In this document: positions 1 to 8,456 of the stretch, piece after piece
Position numbering within the stretch: the first letter of the stretch is position 1
Layout: the number at the start of each line of letters is the position of its first letter
Assembly (NCBI GenBank): GCA_964587555.1
Contig: CAZPLR010000001.1
Location: 1 to 64,000 of the forward strand
Direction: 5' to 3'
DNA length: 64,000 bases
DNA from: JAHHTP01 sp964587555
GTDB lineage: Bacteria; Bacillota; Clostridia; Oscillospirales; Ruminococcaceae
Made by a program: the position numbers and the translations under genes
Notes under the pieces: generated by a model
Told to the model about the DNA's origin: nothing
Database searches by the model: none
What the model saw: only the letters and a program-made list of their open reading frames with translations

Positions 1-190
1 ACGCTTTCGGGGTACGTGACCGCAACCGCACGCGACAGCAAGCTGCTTCCTTCCGAAAGGAACGGACTTCCGGAAAGTGACCGCCGCATATATTCAGCGC
101 GTCGAGGATTGGATCAACAATTATCCGCGTGAAATATTGGGCTTTGAAACGTCCGGCGACCTGTTCGATCGACAGCTTGCCGCCGCTTGA
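1..190 (+). pseudogene. IS30-family transposase 3' remnant, frameshifted
   Basis: The frame ending at the stop at 188-190 reads FLPKGTDFRKVT, then a stretch with INNYPREILGFETS and a short tail. This matches the C-terminus of IS30-family DDE transposases (RRFxPKGTDF...NxRPRxxLGxxTP). That frame is closed upstream by a stop at 17-19. The residues expected before FLPKG (AxxRGTN-R-R) appear in pieces in other frames, so at least one or two indels are present. The window edge hides the rest. It is read as a dead insertion-sequence end just upstream of the cell-wall cluster. The family call rests on about 45 residues. Confidence 0.7.
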
Positions 191-431
191 AAATCTGTTC
201 ACAAAAAATTTACAAATTAAATTCTGATTTTTCTGCATTTACTCTTGACTTTTGCGTGAAAAAATGAAAAATCTTTTTCTTTGCCGCTCTGCGCTGATAA
301 ACGTCGCTTGATGATACCTCGAAATCACGTTTAGTAACCGTTTCGGCGGCAGATTCTGACGGAATGAGGGGATTTATGCGGGAAAGCGGCACAAAAAGAT
401 TGCAATTTGATGACAGAATATCAAAAAGTAC

Positions 432-460
432 TTGAAAAGTTTTACAGGATGGTATATAAT
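432..460 (+). promoter_or_regulatory. Sigma-A promoter of rsmH
   Basis: TTGAAA at 432-437 and TATAAT at 455-460 are separated by 17 bp. Transcription would start near 467, leaving a leader of about 55 nt before the rsmH start. The cluster therefore starts at rsmH, with no mraZ in front. Confidence 0.8.
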
Positions 461-481
461 GATTATTAATAGTTAGAATTG

Positions 482-512
482 TCCTCCCTCTGGCGGAAGA
501 CAAAAGGGAGGA
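482..512 (+). promoter_or_regulatory. Hairpin sequestering the rsmH ribosome binding site
   Basis: TCCTCCCT at 482-489 is perfectly complementary to AGGGAGGA at 505-512, giving an 8-bp stem with a 15-nt loop. The 3' arm contains the whole Shine-Dalgarno sequence of rsmH (AGGGAGG, 505-511). A folded leader would hide the ribosome binding site. No T tract follows, so it does not look like a terminator. Regulation is inferred. Confidence 0.55.
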
Positions 513-521
513 AACGTTTCT

Positions 522-1466
522 TTGGAATTCTCGCATTTTTCGGTCATGCTTTCGGAGTGTATCGAAGGGCTTGCCATTCGTGAAAACGGTGTTTATGTCG
601 ACGCAACGGCGGGCGGAGCGGGACATTCGAAAGAGATCGTCAAACGCTTGAACGCGGGCACGCTCTACGCGTTCGATCAGGATCCGGACGCGATTGCCGT
701 AATCGCTGAGCGGCTTGCTCCTTATGCGGACAAGACTGTTGTCATCAAAGCCAATTTCCGCAATATGAAGGATGTGCTGCTTTCACGCGGGATTGCTGCG
801 GTTGACGGCGTGCTGCTGGATTTGGGCGTTTCCTCTCATCAACTGGACGACGCTGCGCGCGGTTTTTCCTATCGAGCGGATGCGCCGTTGGATATGCGGA
901 TGAGCAAGACCGGCGTTTCGGCAAGGGATCTGGTCAACACCCTTTCAGCGCAGGAGCTGTCCCGTATTTTGTTTGAATACGGGGAAGAAAAATTTTCCCG
1001 CAGGATCGCGGGCGCGATTGTTTCGGCGCGTGAAAAGGCGCCGATCGAAACGACCGGACAGCTTGTGCAGATCGTTTCCGGTGCGATGCCGGCGGCGTCC
1101 AGGAGGGAAAAGCATCCGTGTAAGCGCACGTTTCAGGCGCTGCGCATCGCGGTCAACGAAGAGCTTGACGCGCTTTCAGAGGGGATCGACGAAGCGTTTG
1201 AGCTGTTGAATCCCGGCGGGAGATTGGTTGTTTTGACTTTTCACTCGCTGGAGGATCGCATGGTAAAGCAGAAATTTTTATCCTTTGCACAGGGCTGCAC
1301 CTGCCCGCCGGATTTTCCGGTGTGTGTCTGCGGAAAAAAGCCGCGTGCAAAGATTATAACCAGAAAACCGCTTTTACCGTCTGAGGATGAGCTTGCGCTC
1401 AACAGCAGAAGTAAAAGCGCAAAGCTTCGGATATTGGAAAAACTGCCGATTGTATCGGTGATGTAA
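522..1466 (+). CDS. rsmH: 16S rRNA (cytosine-1402-N4)-methyltransferase RsmH
   Basis: Methylates N4 of C1402 in the ribosomal P site using S-adenosylmethionine. The 314-residue length is normal for RsmH/MraW. The SAM-binding loop is DATAGGAGHS at about residues 27-36, followed by the family segments GVLLDLGVSSHQLD and FHSLEDRMVK. Start is TTG at 522, placed 10 nt after AGGGAGG (505-511); the first ATG-like option lies inside conserved sequence. It is the first gene of the division and cell-wall cluster, followed after 23 bp by the FtsL-like gene. mraZ, which normally precedes it, is absent here. Confidence 0.95.
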   Translation: MEFSHFSVMLSECIEGLAIRENGVYVDATAGGAGHSKEIVKRLNAGTLYAFDQDPDAIAVIAERLAPYADKTVVIKANFRNMKDVLLSRGIAAVDGVLLDLGVSSHQLDDAARGFSYRADAPLDMRMSKTGVSARDLVNTLSAQELSRILFEYGEEKFSRRIAGAIVSAREKAPIETTGQLVQIVSGAMPAASRREKHPCKRTFQALRIAVNEELDALSEGIDEAFELLNPGGRLVVLTFHSLEDRMVKQKFLSFAQGCTCPPDFPVCVCGKKPRAKIITRKPLLPSEDELALNSRSKSAKLRILEKLPIVSVM

Positions 1467-1489
1467 CCCTTTAAAGGAGGTACCCGCCT

Positions 1490-1963
1490 ATGGCAACTTC
1501 AAACTTGCAGACAGGTCGTTTGGCGCGCAAAGAGGCGCTGACCCGGAAGCAGCAGATATTAAAAAAACAGGCTGAGATTCATGCAGATCGGGAATCGGCT
1601 TATGCTGCGAGTATTCGCCAGCGCGTGCCGGTCGGCGCGGTTGCTGTTATCCTGTCGGTATGTCTTGCGCTTGGCGGCGTTTTGTGCTTAAATGCATACC
1701 GCAATGAGCTAAGCTATGATATTCTTGATGTAGAAAAAAAACTGACCGAGGCGGAGAGCCAGTACATCACGATGCAGAATCAGCTTGATGTGCAGGCTGC
1801 AAGCTTAGGGCGTGACGCTGCGGTGCTGGGAATGCAGGAGGCAAAGCAGAGCCAGATGCATTATATCGATTTGGTGACGGAGAATAAGATTGAGGTTGTC
1901 GGCGAGATGTCTGTCTGGGATAAGCTCTCGGCGTTCTTCAGCGGACTGTTCCACCAGGAATAA
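1490..1963 (+). CDS. ftsL: FtsL/DivIC-like septum formation protein
   Basis: A 157-residue bitopic membrane protein with a basic cytoplasmic N-terminus (residues 1-45), one membrane segment at about 46-69 and a heptad-rich coiled coil at about 74-105. This is the FtsL/DivIC layout, in which the coiled coil pairs with the partner protein and with DivIB in the septal complex. Sequence identity in this family is very low, so the call rests on topology and on the position between rsmH and a high-molecular-weight PBP gene. Start ATG at 1490 follows AAAGGAGG with good spacing. DivIC is the alternative. Confidence 0.75.
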   Translation: MATSNLQTGRLARKEALTRKQQILKKQAEIHADRESAYAASIRQRVPVGAVAVILSVCLALGGVLCLNAYRNELSYDILDVEKKLTEAESQYITMQNQLDVQAASLGRDAAVLGMQEAKQSQMHYIDLVTENKIEVVGEMSVWDKLSAFFSGLFHQE

Positions 1964-2010
1964 AGAGGTTGTCTTGTCTTGCGCGGTCAAAAAACAAATA
2001 GGAAAAGATT

Positions 2011-2068
2011 GGTATAAGGACAAGCGGGTTGTGATAAAATAGTACCGCGTACACCTTATACCTTTTTT
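2011..2068 (+). promoter_or_regulatory. Terminator-like hairpin between the ftsL-like and PBP genes
   Basis: GGTATAAGG (2011-2019) pairs perfectly with CCTTATACC (2054-2062), followed directly by six Ts (2063-2068). An inner GCGG/CCGC stem (2024-2027 with 2045-2048) can form within the 34-nt loop. It lies in the 140-bp gap before the PBP gene and could act as a partial terminator or attenuator. No separate promoter for the PBP gene is clear. Confidence 0.45.
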
Positions 2069-2103
2069 GCACTTATCCTTGGGCGAATCAATGGGAAAGG
2101 ATT

Positions 2104-4344
2104 ATGAAAATGAAAAAAATATTTACCGGTACAAAGCGGGATTATGAAAGACGCTTAAAAGTCTTATTCTCCCTGTTGATTGCCGGCGTTATCACGATCG
2201 TCGTTTCGTTGTGCTATACGGTTTTTGTGGATGACGAGATTTACATAGCGTTCGGTGAGCGTCAGCAGATGTCAAGGCTGGATATTATGGCGAATCGCGG
2301 CACAATCTACGACAGCAACATGGAGGTTTTAGCGCAGAGCGCGACGGTTTGGAACGTGATTATCTCGCCGACCGCGCTGAAGGATGCTCAGAAGCAGGTC
2401 TGTGTGGAAAAGCTTTCGGACATCCTAGGTATGAGTCAGGAGGATATGACCGCGCATCTTGCCAAGGAGAATCAATACGAGATTCTGGCGCGCCGGGTGG
2501 AAAAAACGGTGATCGATCAGGTGCGAAGCTTTATGACCGAAGAAAAAATATACTGCATTACGCTGGAGGAGTCTTCCAAACGCTATTATCCGAACGGTTC
2601 GCTCGCAAGCGCCGTTTTGGGCTTCACCGGCAGCGATAATAACGGTTTATACGGGCTGGAGTATTATTACGACGAAACGCTGAGCGGCACCAACGGTTAT
2701 ACGATTACTGCTGTTGACGGAAAGGGAAACAACCTTTCGATCGGCTATGACCAGCGCGTGGATGCAAAGGACGGCAATTCGCTGGTTCTGACGCTTGATT
2801 CCAATATTCAGTATTATCTGGAAAAGGCGCTGAAGGAGGGGATCGAGATCCATAAGCCGAGCGACGGCGCCTGCGGTATCGTAATGGACGTCAACACCGG
2901 CGAGATTTTAGGCATGGCCTCCTTCAATAATTATGACTGCAACGACCCATACACCATTTTTAATGAGGATACGCTGGCGGCATTAAACGAGATCACCGAC
3001 GAAGAGGAATATAAGCAGGCACTTTCCGAAGCAAGATCGGAGCAGTGGTATAATAAGGCGATTTCCTACGCTTACCAGCCGGGATCGGTGTTTAAAACCA
3101 TTACCGCCTCCGCCGCGCTGGAAAGCGGCACCTCCACCTTAAATTCGACCTTTACCTGCCACGGCTCTTTTCAGGTGGGCGACAGAACCATGCGCTGTGT
3201 GCGCAGCAGCGGTCACGGCACCGAAACCTTTACGCAGGCGATAATCGATTCCTGCAACCCAAGCTTTATCCAAATTGGGCTTGGACTTGGCGCGGAGCTT
3301 TTCTATCAGTATTTTGATTCGTTTGGCTTGACCGCAAAAACCGGGATCGACCTGCCGGGCGAGGGCGTCAGCCAATATTATACGGCGGAGAATCTGACCC
3401 AGGTTTCGCTTGCCAGCTGTTCGTTCGGTCAGTCCTCGGCGGTCACACCGATCCAGATGGTAACTGCTGTTTCGGCAGTCGTCAACGGCGGCTATCTGGT
3501 CACACCGCATATCGTTTCGCAGGTTTTGGACGATTCCGGAAACATCGTCACATCGTATGGCACCGAGGTGAAGCATCAGGTCATTTCGGAGGAAACAAGC
3601 GCTACCATGCGCGATATTCTGGAGCAGGTTGTCAGCGCTAACGGCGGCAATAACGCCTATATCAAGGGCTATCGTATCGGCGGTAAGTCCGGTACTTCCC
3701 AGAAGCAGACAAAGGATGAGGACACCGTTTACGATGATGACGGCAACATCCAGTATAAATACATCTCCTCCTTCTGCGCGTTTGCGCCGGCGGATGATCC
3801 GCAGATCGCGGTTATGATTATGGTCGACGAGCCGACCGGCGGACAGATTTACGGTTCGGCTGTCGCTGCACCGATTGTTGCGGCGGTTATGGAGGATGTC
3901 CTGCCGTATATCGGCATCGATAAGGTTTACACCGACGAGGACCTTGAGGCGCTTCAGGCGACGGTTCCGGACGTTGTCGGCAAAACGATTCAGGTCGCGA
4001 AAAATATGCTGACCCAAGAAGAACTGGAGATCGAGGTAATCGGCGAGGGCAGCACGGTGCTCAGTCAGTTCCCGACCTTTGGCACGATGCTGGAAACCGG
4101 CGGAAAGATCATCGTTTATACCGACGACAGCGAACCGGAGCAGGTGACTGTACCGAACGTGCTGAAGCTTTCTCCGTCGCAGGCGAATGCCCGGCTGACA
4201 AACGCGGGACTTAATGTCTGCATTTCGGGCGGCGCTGCCGCAAACTCCGAGGCCTATGTCAGCGCGCAGAGTATTGCCGAAGGAGAAAAGGTTGAACGAG
4301 GCACGGTTGTCACCATCACCTGTGTGAAGGAAGAAAACGATTAA
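2104..4344 (+). CDS. Class B penicillin-binding protein with two PASTA domains (FtsI/SpoVD type)
   Basis: Septal or spore peptidoglycan transpeptidase, membrane anchored, 746 residues. A membrane anchor at about residues 19-41 is followed by the dimerisation domain, then the transpeptidase domain with active-site S328-x-x-K331 (GSVFKT), S383-C-N385 and K528-S-G-T. Two PASTA repeats at the C-terminus begin VPDVVGKT and VPNVLKLS. PASTA modules bind cell-wall material. Clostridia use such proteins either as FtsI for vegetative division or SpoVD for spore cortex; gene order alone does not decide. Start ATG at 2104 follows GGAAAGG. The upstream gap holds a terminator-like hairpin. murE follows about 100 bp downstream. 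Confidence 0.93.
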   Translation: MKMKKIFTGTKRDYERRLKVLFSLLIAGVITIVVSLCYTVFVDDEIYIAFGERQQMSRLDIMANRGTIYDSNMEVLAQSATVWNVIISPTALKDAQKQVCVEKLSDILGMSQEDMTAHLAKENQYEILARRVEKTVIDQVRSFMTEEKIYCITLEESSKRYYPNGSLASAVLGFTGSDNNGLYGLEYYYDETLSGTNGYTITAVDGKGNNLSIGYDQRVDAKDGNSLVLTLDSNIQYYLEKALKEGIEIHKPSDGACGIVMDVNTGEILGMASFNNYDCNDPYTIFNEDTLAALNEITDEEEYKQALSEARSEQWYNKAISYAYQPGSVFKTITASAALESGTSTLNSTFTCHGSFQVGDRTMRCVRSSGHGTETFTQAIIDSCNPSFIQIGLGLGAELFYQYFDSFGLTAKTGIDLPGEGVSQYYTAENLTQVSLASCSFGQSSAVTPIQMVTAVSAVVNGGYLVTPHIVSQVLDDSGNIVTSYGTEVKHQVISEETSATMRDILEQVVSANGGNNAYIKGYRIGGKSGTSQKQTKDEDTVYDDDGNIQYKYISSFCAFAPADDPQIAVMIMVDEPTGGQIYGSAVAAPIVAAVMEDVLPYIGIDKVYTDEDLEALQATVPDVVGKTIQVAKNMLTQEELEIEVIGEGSTVLSQFPTFGTMLETGGKIIVYTDDSEPEQVTVPNVLKLSPSQANARLTNAGLNVCISGGAAANSEAYVSAQSIAEGEKVERGTVVTITCVKEEND

Positions 4345-4441
4345 CGCAGCCTAATTTCGGCAGCGGGGTTGACAGAAAACAAAAGATGTTGAAACATTCT
4401 GGTATTTCCATAAGCGGTAAAATGTGCGAAAGGAAGCTTGG

Positions 4442-5932
4442 ATGGAACTGCATCTTTTGTTTGCGTCGGCAGGGGTTAAGGCAAAATACCTTCGTCCGCT
4501 GCCGTTATCAGTACAGATAGAAAAAATCGTCTTGGAAGCGGAGAGCGCGTGCGGGAACGCTTTGTTTCTCTGCATCAAAGGCAGGCATTACGATAGCCAT
4601 GCCGATGCGCCGAGGGCTGCTGCACAAGGCGCAGTCGTTGTTGGGAGCAGTCCCGCCTCCGGTGTGGATATCGTCGTGGAGAACAGCAGGGAAGCGCTTT
4701 CGCTTTTACTGTGCGCGCTTTATCGTCATCCGGATCGGCGCATGCAGTTTATAGGCGTGACGGGGACCAACGGAAAAACGACCGTTTCCCACCTGCTATG
4801 GCAGCTTTTGCTCGGCGTAAAGAAAAGCGCCGGCTGGATTGGGACGCTCGGCGCGTTTTACGCAGGAAAGCAGGTCAAGGAGAGCAGGACGACTCCGCAG
4901 CCGGAAGAATTATGGCGGCTGATTGCGGATATGAATCACTGTGGGATTGAAGCAGTTTCAATGGAGGTTTCCTCGCAGGCGATCGACCAGTCCCGCACAG
5001 CGGGAATCCGGTTCTCGCTCGGCGTATTTACCAACCTGACCCGCGATCATTTGGATTATCACGGCGATATGGAGCGGTATTTTGCGGCGAAGGAGGCGCT
5101 TTTTTCCCAGTGCAGGGCAGCGCTGATCAATATCGATGATCCGTACGGCGAGCGGCTTTACCGCACGCTTAAGGGCACGGATAGGAAGGCGTCGTTTTCC
5201 GCCGAGGGAGCGGATGCGGATTATCAAATGACAATGCTTGATTGCGGGCTGGATGGCGGACGGTTTACGCTTTTTGAGCAGGAAAGCGGAAAAAGCGAGG
5301 AATTTTTTCTGCCGCTGATCGGAAAGCCGCTGTGCGTTGACGCCGCGCTTGCAATTGTCAGCGCGAGACTGTGCTTCGGCGTCGCGTTTGCGCAGGCAAA
5401 AAATGCGCTTCGCGGTTATCAGCCAGTGCGCGGGCGAGCCGAGCGGATTACAGTCGACGCGCCGTTTACAGTGATCTGTGATTACGCGCATACGCCGGAT
5501 GCGCTCAAGCGGCTGTTTGCCCAGCTTCATGCGCTGAAAAAGCCGGAAGGCCGGCTGATCGCCGTTTATGGCTGCGGCGGCGAGCGCGATAAAGGAAAGC
5601 GCCCGCTTATGGCTGCCGCAGGCGCGCTTGCGGATGTTCTGATCCTCACCTCGGATAATCCGAGAGGGGAAAATCCGGAAAATATTTTAAAGGATATGAA
5701 AAAGGGCTTGCTTAATGGGCAAAAATGCAGTACAATAGTAAACCGAACGGAGGCGATCTCCTTTGCGCTGGAAATGGCAAAAAAGGATGATATCGTCGCG
5801 CTCTGTGGAAAAGGACATGAGGATTACCAGATCGTAGGGGACGCTCGGCTGCCGATGGACGAAAGAGAACTGGTTAAACAGGCGATGCGGGAGATCGGCG
5901 CAAAGCGTGCTATGCAAAAGAACGACGGATAA
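4442..5932 (+). CDS. murE: UDP-MurNAc-L-Ala-D-Glu:meso-diaminopimelate ligase MurE
   Basis: Cytosolic Mur ligase that adds the third residue of the peptidoglycan stem peptide. The ATP loop GVTGTNGKTT is at about residues 105-114. The motif SDNPRGENP near the C-terminus carries the DNPR signature of enzymes that use meso-diaminopimelate rather than lysine, so this organism should have DAP-type peptidoglycan. ATG at 4442 is preferred because AAAGGAAG ends 5 nt before it; an in-frame GTG at 4424 would add six residues without a ribosome binding site. About 496 residues, the normal size. Confidence 0.95.
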   Translation: MELHLLFASAGVKAKYLRPLPLSVQIEKIVLEAESACGNALFLCIKGRHYDSHADAPRAAAQGAVVVGSSPASGVDIVVENSREALSLLLCALYRHPDRRMQFIGVTGTNGKTTVSHLLWQLLLGVKKSAGWIGTLGAFYAGKQVKESRTTPQPEELWRLIADMNHCGIEAVSMEVSSQAIDQSRTAGIRFSLGVFTNLTRDHLDYHGDMERYFAAKEALFSQCRAALINIDDPYGERLYRTLKGTDRKASFSAEGADADYQMTMLDCGLDGGRFTLFEQESGKSEEFFLPLIGKPLCVDAALAIVSARLCFGVAFAQAKNALRGYQPVRGRAERITVDAPFTVICDYAHTPDALKRLFAQLHALKKPEGRLIAVYGCGGERDKGKRPLMAAAGALADVLILTSDNPRGENPENILKDMKKGLLNGQKCSTIVNRTEAISFALEMAKKDDIVALCGKGHEDYQIVGDARLPMDERELVKQAMREIGAKRAMQKNDG

Positions 5933-5974
5933 GATAAGGTTGTGGGCGTAAAACCGCCCGAAAGGAGAAGCGGT

Positions 5975-7372
5975 ATGGAAAAAATGTCATTTCAGGCGAT
6001 ATTGAAAGCGACCGGCGGCAGGCAGGGCTGCAAATCAGATATTTTCGATGCGGCGCAGGCGTATATCACCGGCGTTAAGACCGACAGCCGAAAGATCGCG
6101 CCGGGAGATTTATTTGTCGCGATCAAGGGTGAGCATTTTGATGGTAATGCGTATGTCGAGCAGGCGCTGCAAAAGGGTGCTGCGGCGGTTTTGACCGTCA
6201 GGAATGTCTGCGATCCGCGTGTGATCGTGGTCGAGGACACTGTCAAGGCGCTGATGGCGACAGCAAAGGCGTATCGACGCAATTTCTTTGCTTTCGTGGT
6301 CGGCGTGACGGGCAGCGTTGGCAAAACCTCCACCAAAGAGATGATCTATGCGGTGCTTTCCGCGCATCATAAAACCTTAAAGACCGATGGAAACCACAAT
6401 AACGAGATCGGTCTGCCGCTGACGCTGTTTGAGCTGGACGACAGTTATCGCTATGCGGTCATTGAGATGGGAATGAGCGGATTCGGCGAGATCACTGAGC
6501 TTTCCAAGGTCGCTTATCCGAATGTTGGCGTGATTACCAATATCGGAATTTCCCATATCGAGGTGCTGAAAAGCAGGGAGAATATCCTGAAGGCAAAAAT
6601 GGAGATTGTCAACGGGATGCAGTCGGACGCACCTCTCATTTTAAACACCGATGATGACCTGCTGCGTAAAACCGCTGAAACGCTTGAACGCCCGGCGCTC
6701 ACCTATGGTATCGACCAGTATGCCGATATCATGGCAAGCAATATCCGCATAAACGGCTATAGTACCGAGTTTGACATCACCGCTTATGGTCTGAGCCATC
6801 ATGCAGTGATCCCGACCATCGGCAAGCATAATGTTTATAACGCGCTTGCCGCGTTTGCGGTGGGGTTAACTGTGGATATGCAGCCGCAGCAGATTATCAA
6901 GGCGCTTTTCCATTACCAAAACGCGGCGATGCGGCAGGAAATTAAGGAGATCGGCGGGTGTAAATTTATCATCGACTGCTATAACGCCAGCCCAGATTCG
7001 ATGAAGGCGGCGCTCTCGGTGCTTTCGGATATCGAATGCACCGGCGCTGCAAAGCGTGTCGCAGTGCTTGGGGATATGCTGGAGCTGGGCGAGATCAGTG
7101 AGGAGCAGCATTTTGAGATCGGCAAGTTTGCCTCACGCTCGAAGCTGGATATCTTGATCTGCTATGGCGATATGGCAAGACATATCAAGCGCGGCGCGCT
7201 CATTTCCGGTATGCGCAGCGTGGTCTTCTTTGATAAAAAGGAGGAAGCGAGCGCATACTTGACCAAGGTGCTTAGAAAAGGGGACGTGGTTCTTTTTAAA
7301 GCAAGCCGTGGTATGGCGCTTGAGGAGATCATTGAGCAGACACAGAAAGAGCTTGCGCAAAATAATCAATAA
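5975..7372 (+). CDS. murF: UDP-MurNAc-tripeptide:D-Ala-D-Ala ligase MurF
   Basis: Adds D-alanyl-D-alanine to the stem peptide in the cytosol, completing UDP-MurNAc-pentapeptide for MraY. The ATP loop GVTGSVGKTS is at about residues 110-119, followed by GNHNNEIGLPLT and DCYNASPDS, all typical of MurF. The start is ATG at 5975 after GAAAGGAGAAG; an upstream GTG at 5942 is in frame but precedes this ribosome binding site. 465 residues. It lies 42 bp after murE and 23 bp before mraY, in one transcription unit. Confidence 0.95.
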   Translation: MEKMSFQAILKATGGRQGCKSDIFDAAQAYITGVKTDSRKIAPGDLFVAIKGEHFDGNAYVEQALQKGAAAVLTVRNVCDPRVIVVEDTVKALMATAKAYRRNFFAFVVGVTGSVGKTSTKEMIYAVLSAHHKTLKTDGNHNNEIGLPLTLFELDDSYRYAVIEMGMSGFGEITELSKVAYPNVGVITNIGISHIEVLKSRENILKAKMEIVNGMQSDAPLILNTDDDLLRKTAETLERPALTYGIDQYADIMASNIRINGYSTEFDITAYGLSHHAVIPTIGKHNVYNALAAFAVGLTVDMQPQQIIKALFHYQNAAMRQEIKEIGGCKFIIDCYNASPDSMKAALSVLSDIECTGAAKRVAVLGDMLELGEISEEQHFEIGKFASRSKLDILICYGDMARHIKRGALISGMRSVVFFDKKEEASAYLTKVLRKGDVVLFKASRGMALEEIIEQTQKELAQNNQ

Positions 7373-7395
7373 AACATAAGAGGATGGATTTGGGT

Positions 7396-8397
7396 ATGAC
7401 TTTGACAATTTCACTTTTGGCTGTGGTTTTAGCGTTTTTGATCTCCGCTTTGTCTGGTAAAATATTGATTCCGTTTCTGCATAAACTGAATTTTGGACAG
7501 ACCATTAACGATTTAGGCCCAACCTGGCACAAAAAGAAACAGGGGACGCCAGTGATGGGCGGTTTTATGTTCATTATCGGCAGTTTGGTCGCGATTGCGG
7601 CGTGCGTCGCGCTTTATTACGGCATGGGCAACAGTATGGAGCAGCCGGAGCTGATCCGGCTGCTTGACGGACTGTTTTTGATGATCGGCTGCGGATTGAT
7701 CGGTTTTTTTGACGACTATATTAAGGTGGTCAAAAAGCGCAACCTTGGCTTGACCGAGATACAAAAGCTTGTTTTGCAGATTTCGGTGGCGGTTGTTTAT
7801 CTGCTGACAATGCAGCTTTCTGGCGCTGCGACAACTGTGGTTGGAATCCCGTTTATCGGGCAGGTGGATTTCGGTTGGATCTATTGGCCGTTTATGTTGG
7901 TTTTGATCGTTGGCTTTACCAACGCCGTCAACCTGACCGACGGCGTCGACGGGCTTTGCGCTTCGGTGACGGTAATCTACTGCGCGGCGTTTATGGTGAT
8001 ATCCGGAATGCTGCATATGGCCGGAAGCAATATGATTGCAAGCGCAGTGGCGGGCGGAGCACTCGGATTTTTGATCTGGAATTTCCATCCGGCAAAGGTA
8101 TTCATGGGCGACACCGGCTCGATGTATTTGGGCGGCACAGTCGTTGCGCTGGCGTTTATGATCAATCAGCCGGTTATTATCTTTATCGCTGGGCTGCTCT
8201 ATTTTATTGAAGCCTTTTCGGTCATTCTGCAGGTGCTTTCGGTGAAGCTGCGCGGCAAGCGCATCTTTAAGATGAGCCCAATCCACCACCATTTTGAGAT
8301 GTGCAATTGGTCAGAGGTGAAAATTGTCGCTGTTTTTTCCGCTTTTACGCTGATCTGCTGCGTGGCGGCAGTATTCGGCGCGGTGAAGATCGCGTAA
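7396..8397 (+). CDS. mraY: Phospho-MurNAc-pentapeptide transferase MraY
   Basis: Integral membrane enzyme that transfers phospho-MurNAc-pentapeptide to undecaprenyl phosphate, forming lipid I. About 333 residues with ten hydrophobic segments. It shows the catalytic loops FFDDYIKVVKKRN, NLTDGVDGL and MGDTGSMYLGG and the histidine motif PIHHHFE. Start ATG at 7396 is chosen because the AAGAGGA sequence lies about 12 nt upstream; ATG at 7384 is directly abutted by the same purine run and less likely. Its lipid carrier comes from the UppS product encoded at 28611. murD, often the next gene, is missing. Confidence 0.95.
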   Translation: MTLTISLLAVVLAFLISALSGKILIPFLHKLNFGQTINDLGPTWHKKKQGTPVMGGFMFIIGSLVAIAACVALYYGMGNSMEQPELIRLLDGLFLMIGCGLIGFFDDYIKVVKKRNLGLTEIQKLVLQISVAVVYLLTMQLSGAATTVVGIPFIGQVDFGWIYWPFMLVLIVGFTNAVNLTDGVDGLCASVTVIYCAAFMVISGMLHMAGSNMIASAVAGGALGFLIWNFHPAKVFMGDTGSMYLGGTVVALAFMINQPVIIFIAGLLYFIEAFSVILQVLSVKLRGKRIFKMSPIHHHFEMCNWSEVKIVAVFSAFTLICCVAAVFGAVKIA

Positions 8398-8456
8398 TCT
8401 ATTCGTAAAAAGGGGAGTATTGGGCTTCTAAGCAGAAAGGATGGGTCGAGGGTACG

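Larger units (their letters stand above)
191..521. other. Noncoding region upstream of the division/cell-wall cluster
   Basis: About 330 bp with no convincing gene. It holds the rsmH promoter (432-460) and a hairpin over the rsmH ribosome binding site (482-512). An AT-rich stretch near 234-256 resembles terminal repeats of IS30-type elements, which would fit the transposase remnant just before it, but the partner end is outside the window. Confidence 0.6.

Noticed and set aside
210..626. Minus-strand ORF of 138 codons over the rsmH leader
   Set aside because: It covers the promoter and start of rsmH, has no recognisable domain and no ribosome binding site; treated as a chance frame.
3139..4017. 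Long minus-strand ORF (292 codons) inside the PBP gene
   Set aside because: Lies antisense to conserved transpeptidase and PASTA codons; composition is the mirror of the coding strand. The same applies to the large antisense frames in mraY, polC and the corrin genes.
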